This document shows positions 1 through 6,434 of a stretch of DNA of 64,000 nucleotides, in pieces. Under the pieces are notes generated by a model. That model had not been told where the DNA came from, did no database searches, and was given only the letters and a program-made list of their open reading frames with translations. Both the position numbers and the translations under genes were made by a program. The stretch lies in NCBI RefSeq assembly GCF_007747215.1, contig NZ_CP036273.1:2216322-2280321 (forward strand). Reading direction: 5' to 3'. Numbering within the stretch: position 1 is the first letter of the stretch; every line of letters begins with the position of its first letter. This stretch comes from Urbifossiella limnaea (GTDB taxonomy: Bacteria; Planctomycetota; Planctomycetia; Gemmatales; Gemmataceae).

Positions 1-1
1 C

Positions 2-367
2 TCGGCAGCGGATGTCTGCCGCCGCTACCGGCTGACCGAACTCACCGCAGTGGTGGAAGCGGTAGCAGCGGCCGAGCATCACACGCCGACCCGCCAGGAG
101 ATGGAGTTGGTCGCTGGAATGTTACGGGGCGTGTATTACCGCTACGTTCGGGATGACGGGTCGCAGGCGTTCGTTATCCGCGTGTCGGACGGCTTCCCCG
201 CCTCAATGCTGTGGCCGGGGCCGAGCTGGTGTCCGGAACCACGAGACGACTGCGAGGCCCAAGAGTTCGCAGAACGGATCCGCCAACAACTCACTCATAC
301 CTGGCGGCCGTTACGATGGGACCAAGAGGCCGAACCCGGCGCTGCAGCAGACGGCCCCCGCCTGTAG
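2..367 (+). CDS. Hypothetical cassette protein, 5' end cut by window edge
   Basis: The frame is open from base 2 to the stop at 365-367. The first usable start inside the window is GTG at 50, which has no Shine-Dalgarno sequence, so the gene probably begins upstream. I do not recognise the family. It is a small soluble protein without a signal peptide or membrane segment. Its last residues (EAEPGAAADGPRL) are translated from the attC-like palindrome at 329-424, so the gene ends inside the repeat, as cassette genes often do. The next gene follows in the same direction behind that palindrome. The coding assignment is reasonably safe; the function is unknown. Confidence 0.55.
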   Translation, partial: SAADVCRRYRLTELTAVVEAVAAAEHHTPTRQEMELVAGMLRGVYYRYVRDDGSQAFVIRVSDGFPASMLWPGPSWCPEPRDDCEAQEFAERIRQQLTHTWRPLRWDQEAEPGAAADGPRL

Positions 368-424
368 GTTTCTCGTGACCACCGCTTCAGCGGGCGGGGG
401 CCGCTGCTGAGCTTGTTGTTCGGC
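329..424 (+). repeat. attC-like site A (cassette junction)
   Basis: An imperfect 96-bp palindrome. The outer boxes GCCGAAC (329-335) and GTTCGGC (418-424) pair fully. Unpaired spacers of 5 nt follow on each side (336-340 and 413-417). Then GCT (341-343) pairs with AGC (410-412), G344 bulges, CAGCAG (345-350) pairs with CTGCTG (404-409), A351 bulges, and an 11-bp stem (352-362 with 393-403) closes a variable loop. Two bulged bases on one arm, a symmetric unpaired spacer and AAC/GTT outer boxes are hallmarks of integron attC sites. The outer box departs from the GTTRRRY consensus at one position. The expected exchange point is between G418 and T419. Confidence 0.72.
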
Positions 425-437
425 CACGGAGGAGCGG

Positions 438-938
438 ATGCGACGAAGTCGCTGGTTGCTCGTCGCCGTAGCCCTCGCCGCCATCGGCGGTGGTGTCTAC
501 CTACTGGCCGCCCGTGACGATCGGCACCGCGGACAGTTCCCGGAACTCAAGCCGGACCTCGCCGCTCCGGAGGGCTACGCCTGGGAGTTCCGCGACGGCC
601 CCGACTTCTACACCTGGGTGTTGGCCGAGCCGGTCGAGGCCGGGAAGCGGTCCCGATCCGGGGCCGGGGTGTACGTCGGCCACCACCCGAACCCGTCCAA
701 GACCGCCGGGGACGAGGGGCGGGTCCCGGGGCGGGTATGTGGTCGAGACGTGACGTGGCTGATCGAGCGGAGTGACGCCCCGGCCGATCGGTGGGTCCGG
801 CGAGACGTTGTGTTCGGGTACGACCACGGCCCCGGATACGCTCCGGTCCGGTTACACGTGTGGGTGTGGGGACCGACCGAGGATGTCGTCGCCGGTCTGG
901 CCGGCCGCCTCGGGGATTTGACGTTCAGCCCCAGGTGA
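438..938 (+). CDS. Small membrane-anchored or secreted hypothetical protein (cassette)
   Basis: 166 residues. ATG 438 is preceded by a strong GGAGGAG at 428-434 and lies 19 bp after the predicted exchange point of attC-like site A. Residues 1-25 (basic MRRSR, then a hydrophobic stretch ending LLAARDD) form a signal peptide or single N-terminal anchor. The rest is a compact, Trp/Tyr-rich exported domain. No family is recognised. It occupies a complete cassette-like unit (419-1036) bounded by two copies of the palindrome, which suggests it moved as a unit. Confidence 0.72.
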   Translation: MRRSRWLLVAVALAAIGGGVYLLAARDDRHRGQFPELKPDLAAPEGYAWEFRDGPDFYTWVLAEPVEAGKRSRSGAGVYVGHHPNPSKTAGDEGRVPGRVCGRDVTWLIERSDAPADRWVRRDVVFGYDHGPGYAPVRLHVWVWGPTEDVVAGLAGRLGDLTFSPR

Positions 939-951
939 TGGCAGCGCGGGG

Positions 952-1042
952 GCCGAACCCGGCGCTGCAGCAGACGGCCGCCTCCGTTGCGATTCGTGAC
1001 CCACAGCCAGTAGCGCGGCCGCTGCTGAGCTAGATGTTCGGC
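952..1042 (+). repeat. attC-like site B (cassette junction)
   Basis: 91-bp imperfect palindrome with the same fold as site A. Outer boxes are GCCGAAC (952-958) and GTTCGGC (1036-1042). Spacers are 959-963 and 1031-1035. GCT (964-966) pairs with AGC (1028-1030), G967 bulges, CAGCAG (968-973) pairs with CTGCTG (1022-1027), A974 bulges, and CGGCCGC (975-981) pairs with 1015-1021. The loop sequence differs from site A while the stems are kept. That covariation indicates a selected structure. Predicted exchange point is 1036/1037. Confidence 0.72.
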
Positions 1043-1060
1043 CGAGGGAGATCATCCGGT

Positions 1061-2953
1061 ATGCGGCTCATCTTCCTGTGTTGCGCCTTCGGCCTCGCCG
1101 ACGGACACGCCCGGCTATTGGCGGCCCCGGTCCCGAGAAGCGAGCCCCCGGTCCCGCTCCCCGAGACGGTGACCCGGGCGTGGGTCAAGGCCGGGGCCGA
1201 GGTCGGGTGGATGAGCCCTGACGACGGCTCGCACCGGTTCCGCGCCGGCAGCCCAGGCCGGCCCGGCGAGGTGCCCGCGTTCCGATTCGGGTTCCGCGCT
1301 GCGGTCGCGCTCGCCGGTCTTCCCGCCCCACCCGTGCCCTTCGGGATCGACCTTGGCTTCTCCAGGGGAACAACCGAGGACAACCTCAAGGCCCTCGGTC
1401 GGTTCCCCACCCTCCACGCCCTCGGCCTCAGCCACCAGGATCTCGACACCCCGCTGACCGACGCCGGGCTCGCCCACCTCGCCGGGCTCCGTCAACTCCG
1501 CGGCCTCGACATCAGCTCGTCGATCGACGTTTCCGACGCGGGACTTCGGCACCTCGCCGAGCTGGCTGACCTCCGGACTCTCAACCTCGGGTTCACCAAG
1601 GCCACGCCGGACGGGCTTGACCACCTCCGCGGGCTGGCCCGCCTCCAGCACCTCGACCTCGCGGGCCTTCGGGTTGGAGACGAGGGGCTGCGGAAGCTCG
1701 CGGCCTTCAAGGACCTCCGCGGCCTTCACCTGTACGGCACCGGCGTGACGGGCGCGGGCCTGAAGCATCTGGCCGCCCTTCCCGAGCTCCGGACCTTGAG
1801 CATCCCCGGTGCGCAGGGCGTGGACCGGGGCGCGGCCGACCTGGCCCGGATGAAGCAACTCCGGGATCTCCACCTGGACGAAACCGACGTGACGGACGCC
1901 GGGCTGAAGGATCTCGCCGGCCTGACCGCAGTCCGCACCCTCAACCTGCGCGGCACCCGGGTCACGGACGACGGCCTCGCCCACCTCGCCGGACTGTCTC
2001 GGCTGGAGGAGCTAGACCTGGGGGTCCGGGCGGTCACCGACGCCGGGCTGGTCCACCTCGCCGGGCTGCGCGACCTCCGGACCCTCTACCTCTACTTCAC
2101 CCGGGTCACCGGCCGCGGGTTCGTCCACCTCGCCGGGCTGCCGGGGCTGCAGAAGCTCGTCCTGTGGTCTACCCCGCTGGAGGACGCCGAGCTCCGGCAC
2201 TTGGCCGGGCTGAAGCACCTGCGGGAGCTGAGCCTACAGAAGACCCCGGTCTCGGACGCGGGGCTCGCGGGGGTCGCCGGGCTGGCGGCGATGGAGGACC
2301 TGGACCTCGTCGGAACACGAGTGGCCGGCCCGGGCCTGCGCCACCTGGCGGGGATGGGGCAGCTCCGGGAGCTGTACCTGGACCAGACTCCACTTACCGA
2401 CGCCGGGCTGACGGCCCTCCCGGCCCTACCTCGACTCCGACTCCTCTCGGCCCGCGACACCGCCGTCGCCGACGCCGGGCTGTCGGCCGTGGGCGCGCTG
2501 CCTCGGCTCGAGCGACTGCGCCTCGACAACACCAAGGTCACCGGCAGCGGGGTCAAGCACCTCGCCGCCCTCGGCGGACTCCGTGAGATCTACCTCGGCA
2601 AGACGGGTCTCACGGACCTATCGGGTTTCGCCGGGCTGTCCGGCCTGGAGATCCTCGACCTTTACGGCGCGACGGTCAACGACGAAGTCCTGCGGGACTT
2701 GGTCGGGTGCCGGCGGTTGAAGGAGCTGGGCCTCGACAGCACCCCCATCACCGACGCCGGGCTGAGGCACGTTGGCCGCATCCCTGGGCTCGTCCGCCTC
2801 GACCTCGGCCGCACCGGGATCACGGACGCCGGCCTGAAGGAGATCCAGGGATGTAGGCTGTTGAAAAAGTTAGGAGTCGGGCGGACGGGGGTTACCGGTG
2901 ATGGGGTGGCGGAGGTGCGGCGGGCGCTTCCGGGGTGCCAGGTGAACGACTAG
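1061..2953 (+). CDS. Exported leucine-rich-repeat protein (ribonuclease-inhibitor type)
   Basis: 630 residues. I chose ATG 1061 because a signal peptide (MRLIFLCCAFGLADG) starts there and GAGGGAG lies about 10 bp upstream. The in-frame ATG at 1034 falls inside attC-like site B. From about residue 115 to the end the protein is a run of over 20 leucine-rich repeats with a 24-residue period (pattern VTDAGLxHLAGLxxLxxLxL), a solenoid typical of protein-protein recognition. Such long LRR proteins are abundant in Gemmata-type planctomycetes; substrate and partner are unknown. It fills a roughly 2-kb cassette-like unit (1037-3065), which is large for an integron cassette. Confidence 0.85.
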   Translation: MRLIFLCCAFGLADGHARLLAAPVPRSEPPVPLPETVTRAWVKAGAEVGWMSPDDGSHRFRAGSPGRPGEVPAFRFGFRAAVALAGLPAPPVPFGIDLGFSRGTTEDNLKALGRFPTLHALGLSHQDLDTPLTDAGLAHLAGLRQLRGLDISSSIDVSDAGLRHLAELADLRTLNLGFTKATPDGLDHLRGLARLQHLDLAGLRVGDEGLRKLAAFKDLRGLHLYGTGVTGAGLKHLAALPELRTLSIPGAQGVDRGAADLARMKQLRDLHLDETDVTDAGLKDLAGLTAVRTLNLRGTRVTDDGLAHLAGLSRLEELDLGVRAVTDAGLVHLAGLRDLRTLYLYFTRVTGRGFVHLAGLPGLQKLVLWSTPLEDAELRHLAGLKHLRELSLQKTPVSDAGLAGVAGLAAMEDLDLVGTRVAGPGLRHLAGMGQLRELYLDQTPLTDAGLTALPALPRLRLLSARDTAVADAGLSAVGALPRLERLRLDNTKVTGSGVKHLAALGGLREIYLGKTGLTDLSGFAGLSGLEILDLYGATVNDEVLRDLVGCRRLKELGLDSTPITDAGLRHVGRIPGLVRLDLGRTGITDAGLKEIQGCRLLKKLGVGRTGVTGDGVAEVRRALPGCQVND

Positions 2954-2979
2954 CGTTGAGCTAGACCCGGGAATGCCCG

Positions 2980-3071
2980 GCCGAACCCCACGCTGCAGCA
3001 GACCGCGGCCTCATCAGCGAGTAGCATGGGTCCAGCGCTCACGGCCGCGGCTGCTGAGCTTTTTGTTCGGC
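2980..3071 (+). repeat. attC-like site C (cassette junction)
   Basis: 92-bp imperfect palindrome. Outer boxes are GCCGAAC (2980-2986) and GTTCGGC (3065-3071). Spacers are CCCAC (2987-2991) and TTTTT (3060-3064). GCT (2992-2994) pairs with AGC (3057-3059), G2995 bulges, CAGCAG (2996-3001) pairs with CTGCTG (3051-3056), A3002 bulges, and CCGCGGCC (3003-3010) pairs with 3043-3050. The spacer sequences differ from sites A and B but keep their length of five. Predicted exchange point is 3065/3066. Confidence 0.72.
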
Positions 3072-3091
3072 GGCGGAGGCGGAGGGCGCGC

Positions 3092-3451
3092 GTGGGCATC
3101 GTCATCTGCCCGAAGCACGGCCACGGGTTCTTGTACAACTGCCCGCATCTCGTGGCGGCGGTCGTGGCTCACTCGCCCCTGCCCGGAGTGGAGTACCTGG
3201 AGTACGCCCCGAGCGACGACCCGGCGTTCCTGATCGGGTGCTGGTACTGCCCGGCGTGCGTGGCGGCCCACTGCCTCCCGCCATCCGGCAGCGTGCCGTT
3301 CGACTCCGAGAAGTTCCCCGAGGGGGTCTCGCCGCTGTTGCAGCCGATGTGCCCGGAGTGCTTCCGTCAGTGGCGGGCCGCCGGACTCGGGTCGCGCCAA
3401 GACGCCGAACCCGGCGCTGCAGCAGACCGCGGCCTCATAAGCGGTTCGTGA
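3092..3451 (+). CDS. Cysteine-rich putative zinc-binding hypothetical protein (cassette)
   Basis: 119 residues from GTG 3092, which has GGAGG-type sequence at about 3075-3085 and sits 26 bp after the predicted exchange point of site C. Upstream in-frame starts lie in the palindrome. The protein carries several Cys/His pairs (ICPKHGHG, CPH, CWYCPAC, CPEC), consistent with one or two structural zinc sites. It has no signal peptide. The C-terminus (EPGAAADRGLISGS) is translated from attC-like site D. The family is not recognised. Confidence 0.65.
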   Translation: MGIVICPKHGHGFLYNCPHLVAAVVAHSPLPGVEYLEYAPSDDPAFLIGCWYCPACVAAHCLPPSGSVPFDSEKFPEGVSPLLQPMCPECFRQWRAAGLGSRQDAEPGAAADRGLISGS

Positions 3452-3488
3452 GCCGTAACAGCCAAGGGACGCGGCTGCTGAGCTGGAT
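3404..3488 (+). repeat. attC-like site D, right outer box lost
   Basis: The left half is intact: GCCGAAC (3404-3410), spacer CCGGC, GCT, bulge G3419, CAGCAG (3420-3425), bulge A3426, then CCGCG (3427-3431). The right half has CGCGG (3470-3474), CTGCTG (3475-3480), AGC (3481-3483) and a 5-nt spacer (3484-3488). At 3489-3495 the expected GTTCGGC is replaced by CAGCTAT. The site therefore looks recombined or decayed at its right edge and may mark the end of the functional array. Confidence 0.6.
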
Positions 3489-3546
3489 CAGCTATCGGGC
3501 CAGAGACGGCCGAACCGGGTCGTCTGGCTATCGGGAGGGCGTGACG

Positions 3547-3882
3547 GTGGTGCGCCAGATTAGCGAGGCCGATTGGCGAATTCTTCGCCAGTTGGAGCCG
3601 ATCGCCCGAGATCGCTTCTGCGATCGCATCCTGTCCGAAGTCGTCGGCCGTGCGACGGACGCCACAGTAGGTAGTCACGAGCGGTACTTGGCGGTGTACC
3701 GCCTCCTCGAGAAGCGGGATCGGGCGTTGTCCGATGCGTTCGACGGCCTACGGCGGTCCACTGCCTTCCTGCAACTGGCGCGCATGCGGTCGCTGGGACT
3801 GATCACCGAGGAGGAGTTCGCGAGATTCAGCCCCGAGACGAGGCAGGTGGTGGCCGTGTTTTCCGGCGACTCACAGGCATGA
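3547..3882 (+). CDS. Small helical hypothetical protein (last array gene)
   Basis: About 111 residues. The start is one of GTG 3541, 3547 or 3550; I prefer 3547 because GGGAGG (3533-3538) then sits 8 bp upstream. The protein is predicted mostly alpha-helical (VVRQISEADWRILRQLEP..., then EKRDRALSDAFDGLRRS), is soluble, and has no recognisable domain. It follows the damaged attC-like site D in the same orientation and is followed by a remnant of the repeat at 3926-3937, so it is probably a former cassette gene. Confidence 0.6.
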   Translation: MVRQISEADWRILRQLEPIARDRFCDRILSEVVGRATDATVGSHERYLAVYRLLEKRDRALSDAFDGLRRSTAFLQLARMRSLGLITEEEFARFSPETRQVVAVFSGDSQA

Positions 3883-4076
3883 TATTCCCGAGTCGGAGGG
3901 GTGCCGCACCGTTCCCGATGGCGAGGCCGAACCCGGCTGACCCGGAACCTTTCCAGGCGAAGCAGCCCCGACCACAGAGTTGCGCAGCTTTGGCACGGCG
4001 GTCGGATCATACCTTCGGCGCTGCCGGCCGGCGCCCGTCGGGAGGGTGATTGATCGACGGTGGAGCGGTCGCCGAA

Positions 4077-4145
4077 CCCCTGGCGCCGGCGCCACCCTAC
4101 CCCTGGCGCCGGTGCCACCCCCGCCCAGTCTTATTCTCTGTCTCT
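4077..4145 (+). repeat. GC-rich 70-bp repeat, left copy
   Basis: Two near-identical units of CCCCTGGCGCCGGYGCCACC lie in tandem (4077 and 4100), followed by CGCCCAGTCTT and a pyrimidine-rich tail. The same arrangement of CCCCTGGCGCC, a degenerate second unit and CGCCCAGTCTT recurs at 13309-13377, at the end of the polymerase gene. The two copies are in the same orientation about 9.2 kb apart. Confidence 0.5.
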
Positions 4146-4406
4146 TACTCCATATCCCCGGCGTGGCATCCGCTCGACAGGTGACAGCACCGCCGCCCCC
4201 TGACCTCCGCGCCCGCGTTCTCGCCGCATCGGTCGCGCCGACGCCGCGCCGCGGTCGCGAGCCGACCTCGTTGCCGTATCCGGCGAGTTGGACGATTCTG
4301 AACGATTCTGAACTGGTTGCGCGATTCGGGATGACCCGCGGCGCGCAGTCGTCCCGGCGCCCGGACGGAAGCGGGGAACGCGCCGCGGTGTTGCACACGT
4401 ACCGGG

Positions 4407-4412
4407 TATGAT
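4407..4412 (+). promoter_or_regulatory. Candidate -10 element, possible leaderless start
   Basis: TATGAT ends 5 bp before ATG 4418, and no Shine-Dalgarno sequence precedes that start. If this is a real -10 box, transcription would begin at or next to the ATG, giving a leaderless mRNA for the following operon. No convincing -35 box is seen at the usual spacing. Similar GGGTAT/GGGTAC motifs lie upstream of other island genes (6381 and 13818). Confidence 0.3.
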
Positions 4413-4417
4413 TCAGC

Positions 4418-4717
4418 ATGGGCTGGGAACGACGTGGGAGCCGGCAGCACTTTTACACCGCCCGCCGGGTCGGCGGGCGGGTCGTCAAGGAGTACGGCCC
4501 GGCCGCCGTCGCTGCCGTCGCCGCCCAGCTGGAGGCCGAGCAGCGAGCGGAACGCGCCGCCGGGCGGGCCGCGGTCGAGCGTGCCCGCGCCGAGCTCGAC
4601 GCCTTGGACGCGGCCGTCGCCCCCTTGGCGGAGGCCGCAGACATAGCCCTCCGCGCGGCGATGCTCGCGGCCGGCTACCACAATCACAAGGGCCAGTGGA
4701 GGAAACGCCGTGGCTGA
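4418..4717 (+). CDS. Conserved small coiled-coil protein of mobile gene pair
   Basis: 99 residues. A short basic N-terminus (MGWERRGSRQHFYTARRVGG) is followed by an Ala/Glu-rich helix likely to form a coiled coil (residues 27-80) and a basic end (HNHKGQWRKRRG). From memory, short proteins with this MGWERRG start and QWRKRR end occur in Planctomycetes, Chloroflexi and Acidobacteria next to a protein ending in a QVNVA-type motif, exactly as here. Function is unknown. It overlaps the next gene by 8 bp (GTGGCTGA), so the two are translationally coupled. Confidence 0.7.
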   Translation: MGWERRGSRQHFYTARRVGGRVVKEYGPAAVAAVAAQLEAEQRAERAAGRAAVERARAELDALDAAVAPLAEAADIALRAAMLAAGYHNHKGQWRKRRG

Positions 4718-5243
4718 TGCAGCTCTGGCGACGAAACAAGCCACCACCGAGGCGAGTAAGCTCCTGGCGCTCATCAAGCGGGCGGAAGGCGGGGACGCGA
4801 CCGCTCTCCCTGCCTTGCGGGAGTCGCTGGCCCTCCCGGGCATCGCGGACGTGCTCGGCGGCGATGTCGCCCGAAAGGCCGCCGACCGGTTCCTCGATGC
4901 CTTCTGCGGGAAGCACCTCGCCACCCGGGAGGCGACGGCCACGAAGATGGCCCAACTCCGGACCGAACTGGCCGGAGCGAACTCCACCGCCGTCGAGCGG
5001 CTGCTGGCCGACCGGGCGGTCCTGTGCTGGTTCCACGTCCACAAGCTCGAGATCAGCTACGCCGGGAAGGAGTCGATGTCGCTCGCGCTGGCCGACCACT
5101 ACCAGAAGTGCATCGACCGCGCCCACCGCCGCTACCTGTCGGCCCTGAAGGCGCTGGCTGAGGTCCGCAAGCTGAACGTGACGGTGCAGCTCAACATCGC
5201 CCGGAAGCAGGTCAACGTCGCAGGTGCGGCCGCCGGGGTGTGA
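4710..5243 (+). CDS. Conserved helical protein with C-terminal QVNVA motif
   Basis: 177 residues from GTG 4710, overlapping the previous stop. Mostly helical (leucine- and arginine-rich, residues 10-155), ending in LNIARKQVNVAGAAAGV. The same kind of ending (MNVAQQQVNVAT) closes the gene at 5587-6312, so two proteins of one operon share a C-terminal tag. Such proteins are widespread companions of the MGWERRG protein, but I know of no assigned role. It overlaps the next gene by GTGA (5240-5243). Confidence 0.7.
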   Translation: MADAALATKQATTEASKLLALIKRAEGGDATALPALRESLALPGIADVLGGDVARKAADRFLDAFCGKHLATREATATKMAQLRTELAGANSTAVERLLADRAVLCWFHVHKLEISYAGKESMSLALADHYQKCIDRAHRRYLSALKALAEVRKLNVTVQLNIARKQVNVAGAAAGV

Positions 5244-5590
5244 CACGCTTTGTGGTCCCAAACCTTCGTCTACCCCGAATGGGCATTGTCGTGAGCAAGC
5301 GCATAAACAAAACCCAGGAACCGTTACCCAAGACGCTGCCGGGCGTGGTCTGCGCCCAGCGGGTGCGTTGCGGGAAACCGCGGTGCCGCTGCGCTCACGG
5401 GCAGCGCCACCTCGCCTTTTATCGCTTCTGGCGCGAGGGCGGCCGGCTACGAAAGCGATACGTCCGACGCGCCGACCTGGCGTCGGTGGGGGCCGCGTGC
5501 GAGGCCCGTCTGCGGGAGCGCCAGGCACTGGCCGAAGGATGGCAACAGTGGCGGAAACTGGTGGCCGGCGTGCGGGAGGTGTCGAGATGA
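5240..5590 (+). CDS. DUF6788-like Cys-motif protein
   Basis: 116 residues. GTG 5240 overlaps the preceding stop (GTGA); ATG 5279 is an alternative start. The core, with VRCGKPRCRCAHGQRH and then FYRFWREGGRLRKRYVRR, matches the pattern I associate with DUF6788: a CGxxxCxC cluster with a basic beta-rich segment, often seen near transposable elements. The Cys cluster could bind zinc and nucleic acid, but that is inference. It overlaps the next gene by ATGA (5587-5590), making this a four-gene chain. Confidence 0.65.
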   Translation: MTRFVVPNLRLPRMGIVVSKRINKTQEPLPKTLPGVVCAQRVRCGKPRCRCAHGQRHLAFYRFWREGGRLRKRYVRRADLASVGAACEARLRERQALAEGWQQWRKLVAGVREVSR

Positions 5591-6312
5591 GCGAGATCGC
5601 AACCACACCTGCGGCACCCAGCGAGGCTGGCGTCATCGCCGGGGAGCTGGCCCGGTCGTTCGGCGAGATGGTCCGGCTCTACGAGAAGCACTTCTCCCTG
5701 TCGCGCGAGGACGCCATTCGACGTGCCGCCGAATCGCCGGAGGGCGATGTCGAGCGAGTACTGAACGCGCCGCCCGATCAGGTCAGCTGGTTCGACCTGC
5801 ACGGTATCGCCCGGACCGACCCTGACCGCGCGACGGCCCGGTGGGACGAGATCAAGCGAGCCGCGCTGGACGAACTCCGGACCGGCCACCGGGCCGCCCA
5901 GGCCGTCGAGACGGCCAACGACGGCGCCTGGCAGCGGGCACAGTTCCTGGCGCTGCGGGAGGAACTGTCGGCCGAGTGGCAGCCCCGTAACGGCGTCGAG
6001 CGCCAACTCCTCGACACCATGGCGCAGGCGCAGGAGGGTTACCTTTCGTGGCTGCGGGTGTTGACGATCCGCACCAACCTGGAGAGCTGTACCAACGACC
6101 GGCGCCACAAGGAGGAGGGGAGGTGGGGTCCGCCGCGGCAGAGCGACGCCGACGCCCTCGACCAGGCCGCCGCGATGATGGACCGGTACAACCGCATCTT
6201 CCTGCGGACGCTCCGCGCCCTGTGCGACATGCGACGGCACACCGGCCCCGTGATCGTGAAGAAAGGCGGGCAGATGAACGTGGCGCAGCAGCAGGTGAAC
6301 GTGGCCACCTGA
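5587..6312 (+). CDS. Hypothetical helical protein with C-terminal QVNVA motif
   Basis: 241 residues from ATG 5587 (ATGA overlap with the gene before). Residues 20-75 are acidic and helical; the middle contains ERQLLDTMAQAQEGYLSWLRVL and MDRYNRIFLRTLRALCDMRR, resembling the helical repeats in the shorter 4710-5243 protein. It ends in GGQMNVAQQQVNVAT, the same tag. The two may be paralogues or share a binding partner through the tag. Last gene of the overlapping operon. Function unknown. Confidence 0.7.
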   Translation: MSEIATTPAAPSEAGVIAGELARSFGEMVRLYEKHFSLSREDAIRRAAESPEGDVERVLNAPPDQVSWFDLHGIARTDPDRATARWDEIKRAALDELRTGHRAAQAVETANDGAWQRAQFLALREELSAEWQPRNGVERQLLDTMAQAQEGYLSWLRVLTIRTNLESCTNDRRHKEEGRWGPPRQSDADALDQAAAMMDRYNRIFLRTLRALCDMRRHTGPVIVKKGGQMNVAQQQVNVAT

Positions 6313-6380
6313 AGTGCCTCGACGGCGCCCGCCGCCGCTCTGCGGCATGCAGCCGACTCGTCCGGGCAACTCCGGCGGGT

Positions 6381-6386
6381 ACGATT
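6381..6386 (+). promoter_or_regulatory. Candidate -10 element upstream of HTH gene
   Basis: TACGAT within GGCGGGTACGAT lies 49 bp before ATG 6435, the same GGGTA context as the motifs at 4407 and 13818. No clear -35 box is visible. Weak evidence, based mainly on the shared context. Confidence 0.2.
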
Positions 6387-6434
6387 GGGTGAACGCCCGG
6401 TTACGCCGGGCTACTCGCCCACCGGAGACGACGG

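Larger units (their letters stand above)
3883..4417. other. 535-bp intergenic junction between cassette array and island
   Basis: No gene is supported here. It holds the left end of another attC-like repeat (GCCGAACCCGGC, 3926-3937) that stops before the inner stem. It also holds a GC-rich repeat at 4077-4145 with a homologous copy near 13309, and two tandem copies of CGATTCTGAA (4293-4312). The -10-like TATGAT at 4407-4412 lies just before the next gene. The whole stretch looks like a mosaic of mobile-element ends. Confidence 0.5.

Noticed and set aside
1034-1060. ATG 1034 as the start of the LRR protein
   Set aside because: It lies in the attC-like repeat, has no ribosome-binding site and would hide the signal peptide; ATG 1061 is better.
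329-3488. REP or MITE explanation for the palindromes
   Set aside because: Possible in principle, but fixed bulged bases, constant spacer length, variable loops and the one-gene-per-repeat layout fit attC better. Kept as the main alternative.
3926-3937. A fifth complete attC-like site
   Set aside because: Only GCCGAACCCGGC is present; the inner stem and right half are missing, so it is recorded as a remnant.
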